From Chitinophaga caeni (GTDB lineage: Bacteria > Bacteroidota > Bacteroidia > Chitinophagales > Chitinophagaceae): a stretch of DNA of 64,000 bases. The translations under genes were made by a program, and so were the position numbers. Positions 28,183-36,985 of this stretch are shown in pieces. Below the pieces are notes generated by a model, which saw nothing but the letters and a program-made list of their open reading frames with translations, ran no database searches and was not told the origin of the DNA. Position 1 is the stretch's first letter. Each line of letters begins with the position of its first letter. The stretch is from NCBI RefSeq assembly GCF_002557795.1, contig NZ_CP023777.1, positions 1,504,001-1,568,000 of the forward strand, given 5' to 3'.

Positions 28183-29037
28183 ATGTTACCTGCGGCAGCT
28201 TTGAATCAATTTATTACCAGTGCCTTGGCGGAAGATATCGGTGATGGCGATCATAGTACTTTAGCTATCATTCCGCCGACTACCCGGGGAACGGCCATCC
28301 TAAAAATCAAGGAGAAAGGCATCCTGGCAGGAATGGAAGTGGCTGAAGCCATTTTTAAACACCTGGATCCCGGTACGCAATTCAAGGCGTTTAAAAAGGA
28401 TGGAGAGCCGATGAAAGCAGGGGAGCAAGCCTTCGAAGTGAAAGCTTCTGTACACGCATTGTTGATGGGGGAACGCTTGGTGCTGAATTGTATGCAGAGA
28501 ATGAGTGGCATCGCAACCCTGACCAAAACTTATACGGAATTATTGAAAGGTTATCATACCAAGTTGCTGGATACGCGTAAAACAACACCCAATTTCCGTA
28601 TGCTGGAGAAAGAGGCTGTGCGGATCGGGGGAGCGGTTAACCACAGGATGGGTTTATATGATATGGTGATGTTGAAAGATAATCATATCGATTTTAGTGG
28701 CGGCATTACAGCTGCTATCGAAAAAACGGTGGCTTATTTGAAAGAGAAAAATTTACAACTAAAGATAGAAGTGGAGACCCGTAACTTGGCTGATGTGCAG
28801 GAAGTTTTAGCCCTGGGGAAAGTGCATCGTATCATGCTCGATAATTTCAGTCCCGCGCAGGTTAAAGAGGCCGTAGGAATGATTGAAGGTAAGTTTGAAA
28901 CGGAAGCCAGCGGTGGTATTACCTTGGAAAATATCGTGGATTATGCTGAAACCGGGGTTGACTATATTTCGGTTGGCGCCATCATCCATCACGCGGTAAG
29001 CCTCGATTTGAGCTTGAAAGCCGTGATATTATCATAA
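28183..29037 (+). CDS. nadC: Quinolinate phosphoribosyltransferase (nicotinate-nucleotide pyrophosphorylase, carboxylating)
   Basis: 284 residues; converts quinolinate and PRPP to nicotinate mononucleotide in de novo NAD synthesis. Family motifs are EDIGDGDHST near the start, GERLVLNCMQRMSGIAT (about 91-107), LDTRKTTPNFRMLEKEAVRIGG, NHRMGLYDMVMLKDNHI, EVETRNL and ITLENIVDYAETGVDYISVGA. No nadA or nadB is visible in the window. The lipid-kinase-like gene follows after 17 bases, so the two probably share an mRNA. Confidence 0.96.
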   Translation: MLPAAALNQFITSALAEDIGDGDHSTLAIIPPTTRGTAILKIKEKGILAGMEVAEAIFKHLDPGTQFKAFKKDGEPMKAGEQAFEVKASVHALLMGERLVLNCMQRMSGIATLTKTYTELLKGYHTKLLDTRKTTPNFRMLEKEAVRIGGAVNHRMGLYDMVMLKDNHIDFSGGITAAIEKTVAYLKEKNLQLKIEVETRNLADVQEVLALGKVHRIMLDNFSPAQVKEAVGMIEGKFETEASGGITLENIVDYAETGVDYISVGAIIHHAVSLDLSLKAVILS

Positions 29038-29054
29038 TTTAAACTGCTTGGTTC

Positions 29055-29933
29055 TTGAGAAAAATACTGATTATAATTAATAAGAAAGCCGGTACGGATC
29101 GGAATAAAGATATTCAAACTTGGATTGATCAATATTTACCAAAACCGGCCTTCGAAGTGGAATTGGCTACTTTGCAATACCTTGGCCACGGTACCGACCT
29201 GGCTAAAAAGGCTGTTGAAGATGGTGTAGATACAGTTGTGGCTGTTGGCGGCGATGGCTCGATCAATGAAATCGCCAAAGGCTTAATCAACACCGATACT
29301 AAGTTGGCCATCATTCCTTTAGGCAGCGGAAACGGTTTGGCAAGGGCATTATCGATCCCCTTGCATCCCGCTAAAGCCTTCCAGGTTTTGGCCGGGGGCA
29401 AACAGCGGAAAATGGACGTTGGTTATGCGAACGGGCACTTGTTTTTGAGTAATGCCGGGATCGGCTTTGACGCATTGATAGCGGATCAATTCCAGCATAG
29501 CAAGAAAAGGGGCTTGATTAATTACGCCCGGTTGGTGATCGGTGGTTTTAAGAATTATCAGCCCGGCAAATATGCTATCAAATCGGGTACAAAAGAACTG
29601 GAGCAGGAAGCATTCTTATTTACCGTGGCCAATGGTAACCAGTTTGGATACGATTTTAAAATCGCTGGCGATGCCAGTGTATTCGATGGAAAGTTGGATA
29701 TTTGCCTTGTTCCGCCCATCGGTTTTTGGGGTTTATTGCCGCTTACTTTACATTCGTTAAAAGGAACCGTTACGCGGTCAAAATACATGCATCATTTTAC
29801 CGGGCAAGAAATCGTAGTTACCGGGAAAGATGTAGATTGCTTGCAAGTAGATGGCGATGCTGTTCCCATAGGTAGTCCCGGGCAGGTAACATTCAAGATT
29901 TTACCAGCAGCTATCAATATCATAATACCTTAA
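29055..29933 (+). CDS. Diacylglycerol/lipid kinase family protein (YegS/DagK-like), TTG start
   Basis: 292 residues. The nucleotide-binding GGDGSINEIAKGL lies near 68-80 and PLGSGNGLARAL near 95-106, the two signatures of the DagK/YegS/sphingosine-kinase fold; the C-terminal beta domain follows. Such enzymes phosphorylate lipid hydroxyls at the inner membrane face. The substrate here is not known. No ATG exists between the in-frame stop at 29040-29042 and the kinase core, so TTG at 29055 is the likely start. Linked to nadC upstream and to the SUI1-like gene 16 bases downstream. Confidence 0.87.
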   Translation: MRKILIIINKKAGTDRNKDIQTWIDQYLPKPAFEVELATLQYLGHGTDLAKKAVEDGVDTVVAVGGDGSINEIAKGLINTDTKLAIIPLGSGNGLARALSIPLHPAKAFQVLAGGKQRKMDVGYANGHLFLSNAGIGFDALIADQFQHSKKRGLINYARLVIGGFKNYQPGKYAIKSGTKELEQEAFLFTVANGNQFGYDFKIAGDASVFDGKLDICLVPPIGFWGLLPLTLHSLKGTVTRSKYMHHFTGQEIVVTGKDVDCLQVDGDAVPIGSPGQVTFKILPAAINIIIP

Positions 29934-29949
29934 CCTAAAATTGATTAAC

Positions 29950-30279
29950 ATGAGTAAGAAAAGAAATAACGCTAGCGGTATTGTTTATTCTACCGATCCC
30001 AGTTTCAGTCCTTACGAGCCGGCGGAAGAAGTAAATACGCTTCCTGCCAACCAACAACAGCTCCGTGTGAAGCTAGATACCAAGCAAAGGGCGGGGAAAG
30101 TGGTGACATTGATTGATGGGTTTATAGGTAAGGATGAAGATTTACAAAAATTGGGCAAGGAATTGAAAACTAAATGTGGGACCGGCGGCAGCGTGAAAGA
30201 AGGATTGATCCTGATCCAGGGAGATTACAAGGAAAAAGTAGTGAAATGGTTGCAAGATTGGGGATATAAAGCGAAATAG
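29950..30279 (+). CDS. SUI1/eIF1-like translation initiation factor family protein
   Basis: 109 residues from the ATG at 29950; the TTG at 29941 is less likely. The C-terminal 80 residues are an SUI1 domain: LRVKLDTKQRAGKVVTLIDGF, ELKTKCGTGGSVKEG and ILIQGDYKEKVVKWLQDWG. The N-terminal 35 residues are polar and probably disordered. SUI1 is eukaryotic/archaeal initiation factor 1; bacterial YciH-type homologues exist, with a role in start-site fidelity suggested but not settled. It is last in the nadC, lipid kinase, SUI1 run. Confidence 0.85.
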   Translation: MSKKRNNASGIVYSTDPSFSPYEPAEEVNTLPANQQQLRVKLDTKQRAGKVVTLIDGFIGKDEDLQKLGKELKTKCGTGGSVKEGLILIQGDYKEKVVKWLQDWGYKAK

Positions 30280-30315
30280 CCCGGGCTTGAATGCACCGGC
30301 ATCAACATAATTTAT

Positions 30316-30352
30316 GAAGCCGCTTCCTTTCTTGGGGAAGCGGCTTCTTCTT
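30316..30352 (+). terminator. Probable terminator after the SUI1-like gene
   Basis: GAAGCCGCTTCC (30316-30327) pairs perfectly with GGAAGCGGCTTC (30336-30347). The T-run is short and broken (TTCTTGTT), so efficiency is uncertain. Its position between convergent genes fits a bidirectional role. Confidence 0.65.
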
Positions 30353-30372
30353 GTTATGAGTGCTGTAAAAAA

Positions 30373-31437
30373 TTATGTGCGATGTGTATCGTTATCACTG
30401 TTACCCGTGTTTTCTCCTGTTGCTTCAGCTTGGGTATCGGGATGATTTTCACCTGCTTCGACAGCTGTTTCTTGGTGCTCTTCTTCCGTGGCGGCGGCGT
30501 CATCCGCAGTAGGTTCGCTCTTTTTCTTTTTTCCCGTGAAGAAACGCCTGATAGCGCCGAATGCCCCGATAATACCTAACATGATCAGCTTCCAGAATTT
30601 TAGCAGGATGGCAAAGAATCCAACTTTTGTTAGGATTTTACCTGCTACCAAGCCACCGATCGTCCAAGCGGCCACGTTATCAATTTTAGGATCGAAATCG
30701 CGGTAGGTATTGCCCTCGGTAAAAGTGGCCATCTTCAATACATTGTCGATGTTTTTATTGACTTCCGGCAATACTTCCATCCCGCCAACCGCGTTCATAG
30801 ATAGAACACCGTGCCTTCCCAAAACGCGCACGTCATAGTTTAAGGTGCTGGATTCGCTACCTTCAAACTGTAGCTCCTTAGCCCAATGCAGCACTTTATG
30901 TTCTTTGTCGTAAAATGGTTTCTGAGCCCATCCCTTGGTATGGATGGCGCCGTAGCCGATTTTTGCACGTTCTTTATTTACTTCGACTTCTTCCTTCTGC
31001 ATATCTACCAGGAGATCATCATAATCAATCTTGGCAGCATCATCATCTTTCACAAAGCCCATCGCATCGAATGAAATTACGAAGGCAAAGTCCGAGTTAT
31101 TTTCCATCGAGAGGCTGTCTTTCACAATCATACCCAGCACATTTTCTGCTGATGTGGGAGGGTTACCCCAAATATCAACGATAATCAGCTTGCTTTTATC
31201 GGCATCGATGAATTTGAAATCAGCAGGGATATTCAATGCTACCTTGCCGCCCGGGAGCGCAATTTTACCTGTTTGATAATCGATCGTTTGATAAATGGAA
31301 TCAGATTTCAATACGAATCGTAAGGTTTCGGGGTCGATTTCAGCAAACTTGGTAGAATCTTCAGGCGGGTTCTGGTTGGCAAATAGGCCGAGGCTAGCTG
31401 CTAATAAGCAGCATAAGAATAGGGATGTTCGCAACAT
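30373..31437 (-). CDS. DUF2167 domain membrane-anchored protein
   Basis: 354 residues. A signal peptide (about 1-20) precedes a large exported domain typical of DUF2167: GKIALPGGKVALNIPADFKFID, VIDIWGNPP-like and GMIVKDSL near the start, GYGAIHTKGWAQKPFYDKEHKVLHWAKEL in the middle, and VLGRHGVLSMNAVGG. Two hydrophobic segments near 265-300 form a membrane anchor. A highly charged tail follows (KKKKSEP, then Asp/Glu/Thr-rich). The family is widespread and of unknown function. No co-transcribed neighbour is seen. Confidence 0.82.
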   Translation of the reverse strand: MLRTSLFLCCLLAASLGLFANQNPPEDSTKFAEIDPETLRFVLKSDSIYQTIDYQTGKIALPGGKVALNIPADFKFIDADKSKLIIVDIWGNPPTSAENVLGMIVKDSLSMENNSDFAFVISFDAMGFVKDDDAAKIDYDDLLVDMQKEEVEVNKERAKIGYGAIHTKGWAQKPFYDKEHKVLHWAKELQFEGSESSTLNYDVRVLGRHGVLSMNAVGGMEVLPEVNKNIDNVLKMATFTEGNTYRDFDPKIDNVAAWTIGGLVAGKILTKVGFFAILLKFWKLIMLGIIGAFGAIRRFFTGKKKKSEPTADDAAATEEEHQETAVEAGENHPDTQAEATGENTGNSDNDTHRT

Positions 31438-32007
31438 AAAAAATAGATAGTTAGTGTTAAAAAGTTATTATGCTGGTACAATATCAGAAAAAATATAAAT
31501 AAAACATATATAATTCTTTACTATGGCCGCTTTGCTGTATTTTTATGACACGAACGTTTTATTTTTTATGATGGGGTGATTGTTAAATATTTGATAAAAT
31601 TAACTGCTGTATATACGCGACAGTAGGGCATTTTTATGATAAATATCATGACAATTCTAACTGTAGAATGCAAAAATGTTGCATTTTTAGTTTTGGTAGA
31701 AATGGAAAGAATGGCCAAATTGTAAGCACCAATTATCTACCAAAATCTATAGCCTGGTGCCGCCAGCTGGCTAACTTTGGAGAAGTACATTAGGAAGAAG
31801 CTTTCATTTTGGCTTCTCCAACGTACCAGGTTAAAGCAGAAACGAAAGATGTTTCCTGTAACTATATATTCTGTTCGACGATAAATTCAATTCCCCAAAC
31901 AGGCCATTTGACCAATTTCGAGACACTTTTTGTTCATTTCCGAACAGCGCTATTTATTACCCGGTTGCAGGATTGCCGTTCATAGAATGTTGAGCATTTA
32001 GCCCCTG
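31438..32007. other. Structured AT-rich intergenic region
   Basis: 570 bases between the start of the DUF2167 gene and the end of birA, both on the minus strand. No open frame is convincing. It holds a TAGTTTTG match (31688-31695), a nested inverted-repeat element (31753-31830), and two GTTC/GAAC inverted repeats: CTGTTCG at 31871-31877 with CGAACAG at 31941-31947, and TGTTC/GAACA at 31931-31946. Confidence 0.6.
31753..31830 (+). ncRNA. Candidate structured RNA element (nested inverted repeats), class unknown
   Basis: An outer stem CCTGGT (31753-31758) with ACCAGG (31825-31830) encloses a 10-base perfect palindrome GCCAGCTGGC (31762-31771). It also encloses a 9-bp perfect stem TTGGAGAAG (31777-31785) with CTTCTCCAA (31813-31821). 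A -7-like element lies about 58 bases upstream. The fold suggests a small RNA or a repeat remnant, but no known family is recognised and strand is inferred only from the promoter-like motif. Confidence 0.3.
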
Positions 32008-32748
32008 TTAGCTTGTCTTAACAAATTCAACCTCGCCAACACCTAAACTAAGTATCTTTCCATCCCTTTCCAATTGCAATAAGCCCGATGGTAATACATC
32101 GCGGATAATGCCCGAAAAAAATTCGCCATCCATCTTGTACAAGCCGGTTTCCTGGTAACGGAACAGTTTACTCTTATATTCATCTAACAGCGCTTTTTCT
32201 GAAACGAGGGGTAAATCGTTGAACCGGCGATCCAGGAAACTGCAAAGATCCTGCGCCAATGCCAAGGAATCCCATTCTTTCCCGGTGATCTGGCGAAGGG
32301 AAACCGGGTTAACCAAGCCCCCGGGGAACTGCGGCACATTAATATTGATCCCCATGCCCACGATGGCGTATTGCCATTGACTACCGCGCAATACGTTCTC
32401 AATCAAAATGCCACCTGCCTTTCTGTCACGCCAATAGAGGTCGTTCGGCCATTTGATCTTGGTTTCATCCCCTGCATATTTTGCAAAGAAATCAGCGGCA
32501 CCGAGCGCGATGGTAGCGCTGAGCAGGAATTGTTGTGAAAGCTTGATTGGTGGCTGAACAACAACTGTGAGAACGATATTCTCACCGGGTGGAGAATGCC
32601 ACTGTTTACCACGCTGACCTTTACCTGCAAATTGCTCCATGGCAAAGTACGCGCTGCCGTTTGTAACATTGCCGGAATTTACCTCGGCCATGGCATAGTT
32701 ATTGGTGCTGTCAACTACTGCTAATACATGAAATGGACTTCCTATCAC
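32008..32748 (-). CDS. birA: Biotin--[acetyl-CoA-carboxylase] ligase (catalytic domain only), GTG start
   Basis: 246 residues; activates biotin with ATP and attaches it to the carrier lysine of biotin carboxylases. STNNYAM near 14-20, the biotin-binding loop GKGQRGKQWHSPPGENI, KIKWPNDLYW and GGILIENVL are diagnostic. The N-terminal helix-turn-helix of bifunctional BirA repressors is absent, so it is not expected to regulate transcription. The start is GTG at 32746-32748; no ATG lies in frame at this position. Monocistronic on the minus strand. Confidence 0.92.
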   Translation of the reverse strand: MIGSPFHVLAVVDSTNNYAMAEVNSGNVTNGSAYFAMEQFAGKGQRGKQWHSPPGENIVLTVVVQPPIKLSQQFLLSATIALGAADFFAKYAGDETKIKWPNDLYWRDRKAGGILIENVLRGSQWQYAIVGMGININVPQFPGGLVNPVSLRQITGKEWDSLALAQDLCSFLDRRFNDLPLVSEKALLDEYKSKLFRYQETGLYKMDGEFFSGIIRDVLPSGLLQLERDGKILSLGVGEVEFVKTS

Positions 32749-32866
32749 GGTATCTCTGGTTAAAATGAAGCAGCAAAGTACATCATTTTAACATTTCTTT
32801 TAGACTAGGAAGCTAAGGAAATTCGACTAATAAGGAGATAGGCAGTTTAATTTCGGCTGTGTTTAG

Positions 32867-32874
32867 TAATTTTG
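32867..32874 (+). promoter_or_regulatory. Candidate -7 element for rsfS-ftsH (TAATTTTG)
   Basis: Exact TAnnTTTG match, 37 bases before the TTG start of rsfS. A weak T-rich -33 region lies upstream at about the expected distance. Confidence 0.45.
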
Positions 32875-32911
32875 ATAATTATAGATTATTTTTAACGAAA
32901 ACAAGTTTTAT

Positions 32912-33313
32912 TTGGCACCCTTAACCGTTCTAAATACCAGGCAAAAAGCGGTAACGCGCATCACTCAGGACAGTGTAATTTTTACAACGATCATTAAGGC
33001 CATACAGGAAAAAAAAGGGGAGAATATCGTCTCTCTCGATCTCCGCAATATTCCTGAAGCTGTAGCTGATTTTTTCATCATATGCGAAGCTAATTCAAGT
33101 ACACAGATCCGCGCCATAGCTGATTTCGTGGAGGAAGAAGTGAAGAAGAATGTAGGTGAAGATCCCTATAAACACGAAGGGAAAACCGGTCAGCAGTGGA
33201 TTTTGGTGGATTATGTAAATGTTGTGGTTCACATCTTTACCCCCGAAAATCGCAAATTCTACAACCTGGAAGAAATGTGGAGTGACGCCGAAAGGACGGA
33301 ACACCTCGATTAA
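32912..33313 (+). CDS. rsfS: Ribosome silencing factor RsfS (DUF143), TTG start
   Basis: 133 residues. RsfS binds ribosomal protein L14 and blocks subunit joining under starvation. The core is IIKAIQEKKGENIVSLDLRNI, ADFFIICEANSSTQIRAIADFVEEEV, EGKTGQQWILVDYVNVVVHIF and FYNLEEMWSDAE. No ATG occurs between the upstream stop (32882-32884) and the conserved core, so translation should start at TTG 32912. The order rsfS, ftsH, LUD protein is common in Bacteroidota. Confidence 0.93.
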   Translation: MAPLTVLNTRQKAVTRITQDSVIFTTIIKAIQEKKGENIVSLDLRNIPEAVADFFIICEANSSTQIRAIADFVEEEVKKNVGEDPYKHEGKTGQQWILVDYVNVVVHIFTPENRKFYNLEEMWSDAERTEHLD

Positions 33314-33377
33314 TTTGAACAAATCTGTTCGATTTGATATTAATATTTAAATAATCCGATTGCAAACAATAACTCGT

Positions 33378-33384
33378 AAAGGAG
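33378..33384 (+). promoter_or_regulatory. Shine-Dalgarno-like sequence for ftsH
   Basis: AAAGGAG ends 9 bases before the ftsH ATG. Most genes in this window have no such sequence, so it stands out and supports the chosen start. Confidence 0.55.
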
Positions 33385-33393
33385 CGAACGATC

Positions 33394-35433
33394 ATGGAAA
33401 AAGGAGGCAATAACTACAATAAAAAACCTGGATCAGGACAACCGCCTAAAAAAAATGGACCAAAATTCAATATATATTGGGTGTACGCCTTCATTGGTAT
33501 CGCGCTGATTGCATTGAATTTCCTTGATTTTGGGACAAATCCTAAGGAAATCAGTTTTAAACAGTTCCAGGTTGAAATTCTCCCGACTAACGCGGTAGAT
33601 CATCTTACCGTTGTAAATAAAAAATTAGTTGAAGTTTATATTAAAAAAGATGAATTAAAGAATAATCCTAAGTTCAAAGATGTGGCCCAGGGTCGCTTCG
33701 GTGACAATGCCGGCCCGCATTTTCAATTTACCATCGGTTCCATTGAAAGCTTTCAGAATGAACTGGATAAAGCCCAGGAATCCGTTCCGGTAGCTAACCG
33801 CGTTGAAATTAAATACGTGGAGAGAACTAGCTGGATTGAGCCTTTCATGTCTTTATTACTACCGATTATTCTAATCGTCGGGCTATGGATCTTGTTAATG
33901 CGCAAGATGGGCGGTCCCTCCGGTGGAAGCGGTGGCCCGGGCGGTATCTTCAACATCGGGAAATCTAAAGCACAATTATTTGACAAGGGAACCCGCGTTA
34001 CAATTACTTTCAACGATGTAGCAGGCTTGGATGAAGCGAAAGTGGAGGTGATGGAAATCGTAGATTTCTTGAAAAATCCGAAGAAATATACTGCTTTGGG
34101 TGGTAAAATCCCGAAAGGCGCCTTATTGGTAGGCCCCCCGGGAACAGGTAAAACCTTGTTGGCCAAAGCGATGGCCGGTGAGGCACAGGTACCTTTCTTC
34201 TCTATGTCCGGTTCCGATTTCGTGGAATTGTTCGTAGGGGTAGGTGCCAGCCGCGTGCGCGACTTGTTCAAACAAGCCCGCGAGAAAGCGCCTTGTATCA
34301 TCTTCATCGATGAAATTGATGCGATCGGCCGCGCCCGTGGAAAGAATGTAATGATGAGTAACGACGAACGTGAAAACACTTTGAACCAATTGTTGGTGGA
34401 GATGGATGGTTTCGGTACCGACAGCGGTATCATCATCTTGGCTGCAACCAACAGGCCGGATGTATTGGATAGCGCCTTGCTTCGCCCGGGTCGTTTCGAT
34501 CGTCAAATATCTATCGACAAACCGGATTTGGCTGGCAGGGAACATATCTTCGAAGTGCATTTGAAACCGATAAAAACTTCCCCGAATCTAGATATCAAGA
34601 AATTGGCTTCCATGACGCCCGGTTTTGCCGGTGCCGACATTGCCAACGTTTGTAACGAAGCGGCGTTAATTGCTGCAAGGAAAGGCAAAACGGAAGTAGA
34701 AACGGAAGATTTCAACGATGCAATCGATCGCGTGATCGGTGGTTTGGAAAAGAAAAATAAGATCATATCTCCTGAAGAAAAAGAAGTGATCGCTTACCAT
34801 GAAGCCGGCCATGCTATCTGCGGTTGGTACTTGGAGCATGCGAATCCTCTAGTGAAAGTGACCATCGTGCCGAGGGGTGTAGCTGCTTTAGGCTATGCTC
34901 AATATTTACCGAAAGAACAATATTTGTATAATACGGAACAGTTGCTGGATGATATGTGCATGACCCTCGGTGGCCGCGCAGTTGAGGAATTAGTATTCGG
35001 TAAAATTTCAACAGGTGCACAGAATGACCTGCAAGTAATTACCCGCATGGCTTACGCGATGGTGACCGTATATGGTATGAACGATAAAGTGGGTAATGTT
35101 TCATTCTACGATCCAAACAGCGACCAAGCATTTACAAAACCTTATTCAGAAGAAACTGCCAAGCTGATCGATGAAGAAGTTCGCTTGCTAATCGAAAAAG
35201 CTTACTTGCGCACCAAGGAGCTATTAACTGAGCGTATGAAGGAAGTGAAGATCTTGGCCGAAGAATTGCTGAAGAAAGAAGTGTTATACAAGGATGATTT
35301 GGAACGCTTGATCGGCAAACGACCTTACGAAAGCAAAGAACATCCCGTGGCGAAAGAAGGAATGACTACTGATGGCGTTCACCCCTCAGATATTATCAAT
35401 CCTTCACCAGTAAATGCATCAGAACCGGAATAA
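33394..35433 (+). CDS. ftsH: ATP-dependent zinc metalloprotease FtsH
   Basis: 679-residue membrane protease that extracts and degrades damaged or regulated membrane proteins. It has a polar N-terminal tail, membrane segment 1 near 27-45, a periplasmic domain, and membrane segment 2 near 150-170. A Gly-rich linker precedes the AAA+ domain with Walker A GPPGTGKT from 247, Walker [12 protein letters not shown] and the second region RPGRFDRQI. The zinc protease motif HEAGH is at 469-473, with a third ligand in the C-terminal part. Most likely co-transcribed with rsfS (80-base gap) and with the LUD gene 9 bases downstream. Confidence 0.98.
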   Translation: MEKGGNNYNKKPGSGQPPKKNGPKFNIYWVYAFIGIALIALNFLDFGTNPKEISFKQFQVEILPTNAVDHLTVVNKKLVEVYIKKDELKNNPKFKDVAQGRFGDNAGPHFQFTIGSIESFQNELDKAQESVPVANRVEIKYVERTSWIEPFMSLLLPIILIVGLWILLMRKMGGPSGGSGGPGGIFNIGKSKAQLFDKGTRVTITFNDVAGLDEAKVEVMEIVDFLKNPKKYTALGGKIPKGALLVGPPGTGKTLLAKAMAGEAQVPFFSMSGSDFVELFVGVGASRVRDLFKQAREKAPCIIFIDEIDAIGRARGKNVMMSNDERENTLNQLLVEMDGFGTDSGIIILAATNRPDVLDSALLRPGRFDRQISIDKPDLAGREHIFEVHLKPIKTSPNLDIKKLASMTPGFAGADIANVCNEAALIAARKGKTEVETEDFNDAIDRVIGGLEKKNKIISPEEKEVIAYHEAGHAICGWYLEHANPLVKVTIVPRGVAALGYAQYLPKEQYLYNTEQLLDDMCMTLGGRAVEELVFGKISTGAQNDLQVITRMAYAMVTVYGMNDKVGNVSFYDPNSDQAFTKPYSEETAKLIDEEVRLLIEKAYLRTKELLTERMKEVKILAEELLKKEVLYKDDLERLIGKRPYESKEHPVAKEGMTTDGVHPSDIINPSPVNASEPE

Positions 35434-35442
35434 TAATCTCGT

Positions 35443-36078
35443 ATGAAAATTTCTCCTGCCAAGGAAAATATACTGAAAAGAGTAAGGAACGCGCTGAGCC
35501 AATCGGTTCCGCTGCCGTTCCCGAATGCAGAAGGTAATACTTCTGTATATAATACGGCTCATGAAGGATTGGAGTTGAAGTTTGCGGAGGAATTTACCAA
35601 GTTGGGGGGGAAGTTTATCTTCTGTTCTTCCAGGGATGAAATGGTAGAAAATTTGCAAACTTTAGTGGAGAACAAAGGTTGGGGAAATGTACAGTGCCAA
35701 ACACCATCTATCAACAAGATGCTAGCACCTTACCAGTTGAAATATATCAACAATGGAGAGTTCTTGGAGATGGAAGCGGCTATTTCAAGCGTTGAATTTC
35801 TCGTGGCCCGCACGGGTTCCATGGTGTTGAGCGCTGCACAACCTTCGGGCAGGGCGTTGCCGGTGTACACGCCTTATCATATCGTGATTGCGCATACGCA
35901 CCAGTTGGTGTTTGATATTAAAGATGCCATTCAAAAGATGAAAGAAAAGTACCCGCACCAGTTGCCATCCATGATTTCATTCGCCACCGGGCCCAGCCGT
36001 ACTGCCGACATCGAGAAAACCTTGGTAGTTGGAGTACACGGTCCCAAGGAAGTATATGTTTTCTTGCTGGATGAATAA
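35443..36078 (+). CDS. LUD domain protein (LutC/YkgG-like)
   Basis: 211 residues. A LUD domain is visible in EMEAAISSVEFLVARTGSMVLSA, GRALPVYTPYHIVIAHTHQLV, and ISFATGPSRTADIEKTLVVGVHGPKEVYVFLLD near the end. LutC-type proteins belong to lactate oxidation complexes, but no lutA or lutB is present. In Bacteroidota a lone LUD protein regularly follows ftsH, so the role may differ. It is 9 bases from ftsH and is followed by a terminator. Confidence 0.85.
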   Translation: MKISPAKENILKRVRNALSQSVPLPFPNAEGNTSVYNTAHEGLELKFAEEFTKLGGKFIFCSSRDEMVENLQTLVENKGWGNVQCQTPSINKMLAPYQLKYINNGEFLEMEAAISSVEFLVARTGSMVLSAAQPSGRALPVYTPYHIVIAHTHQLVFDIKDAIQKMKEKYPHQLPSMISFATGPSRTADIEKTLVVGVHGPKEVYVFLLDE

Positions 36079-36104
36079 TAAGGTATTTTTTAGATAATTA
36101 TATT

Positions 36105-36149
36105 AAAAGGTGTTGTCAAGCTGTTTAGTACGACAACACCTTTTGCTTT
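36105..36149 (+). terminator. Rho-independent terminator of rsfS-ftsH-LUD
   Basis: AAAAGGTGTTGTC (36105-36117) pairs perfectly with GACAACACCTTTT (36132-36144) around a 14-base loop. Confidence 0.88.
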
Positions 36150-36174
36150 AAGTATTTTTACACGGACAACTTAC

Positions 36175-36182
36175 TATCTTTG
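36175..36182 (+). promoter_or_regulatory. Candidate -7 element for lpxH (TATCTTTG)
   Basis: Exact TAnnTTTG match ending only 5 bases before the lpxH ATG, so the mRNA would be leaderless or nearly so. Confidence 0.5.
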
Positions 36183-36187
36183 CGATC

Positions 36188-36985
36188 ATGCAAATAGAAT
36201 TGCCAGCAGATAAAAAGATATATTTCGCATCAGACTTTCACCTCGGTGCACCGAACCCGGCGAAGAGCAGGGAACGGGAGCGGGTATTATTACAATGGCT
36301 CAACGAAATTGAAAAGGATGCCGCCCACATTTTCTTGGTGGGGGACCTGTTTGATTTTTGGTTTGAGTACAAGCAGGTGATTCCCAAGGGATATGTCCGT
36401 TTGCTGGGTAAACTTGCTGAATTATCGGATAAAGGAATCGGCATTTCCGTCTTTATCGGTAACCATGATATGTGGATGGATGGCTACTTTGAAGAAGAGA
36501 TGAACATCCCGGTTTACTACGAACCACAAATTTTTGAAATTGCCGGGAAGAAATTTTATATCGGCCATGGCGATGGGCTAGGCCCAGGTGATCACGGGTA
36601 TAAATTGCTGAAGAAAGTTTTCAGAAACCCGGTTTGCAGGTGGCTTTTCTCGATCTTGCACCCCAGTTGGGGCATCGGCCTGGCCAATTATTTCAGCCGT
36701 AAAAGCCGCGCGGCAACCGGCATGGAACTGGAAAAATTCCTGGGTGAAGAGGATGAGTGGTTGGCAATTTACAGCAAGGAAATCTTGCAGAAAGAACATT
36801 ACGATTACTTCATATTCGGGCACCGGCATTTACCGCTAGATTTGAAAGTGGGGGAGAATAGCCGCTATATCAACCTGGGTGATTGGCTCAATTATTTTAC
36901 CTACGGTGTATTTGATGGGAAAGCAATGCAACTGGAATATTATCCCACGCACTTGGCAGCAGTGCAGCCGCCATCAGGCATCTAG
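36188..36985 (+). CDS. lpxH: UDP-2,3-diacylglucosamine diphosphatase
   Basis: 265 residues; removes UMP from UDP-diacylglucosamine to give lipid X in lipid A synthesis at the inner membrane. The calcineurin-type metal site is clear: SDFHLG (D16, H18), GDLFDFW (D53), GNHDMW, YIGHGDGLGPGD and FGHRHLP. The sequence matches the LpxH branch rather than general phosphoesterases, but LpxH-like paralogues are common in Bacteroidota, so the exact substrate is inferred. Its last 12 bases overlap recO, which runs the other way. Confidence 0.86.
   Translation: MQIELPADKKIYFASDFHLGAPNPAKSRERERVLLQWLNEIEKDAAHIFLVGDLFDFWFEYKQVIPKGYVRLLGKLAELSDKGIGISVFIGNHDMWMDGYFEEEMNIPVYYEPQIFEIAGKKFYIGHGDGLGPGDHGYKLLKKVFRNPVCRWLFSILHPSWGIGLANYFSRKSRAATGMELEKFLGEEDEWLAIYSKEILQKEHYDYFIFGHRHLPLDLKVGENSRYINLGDWLNYFTYGVFDGKAMQLEYYPTHLAAVQPPSGI

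Noticed and set aside
33753..34451. 232-codon open frame on the minus strand
   Set aside because: It lies entirely inside ftsH and its sequence is a mirror of the conserved AAA+ coding region.
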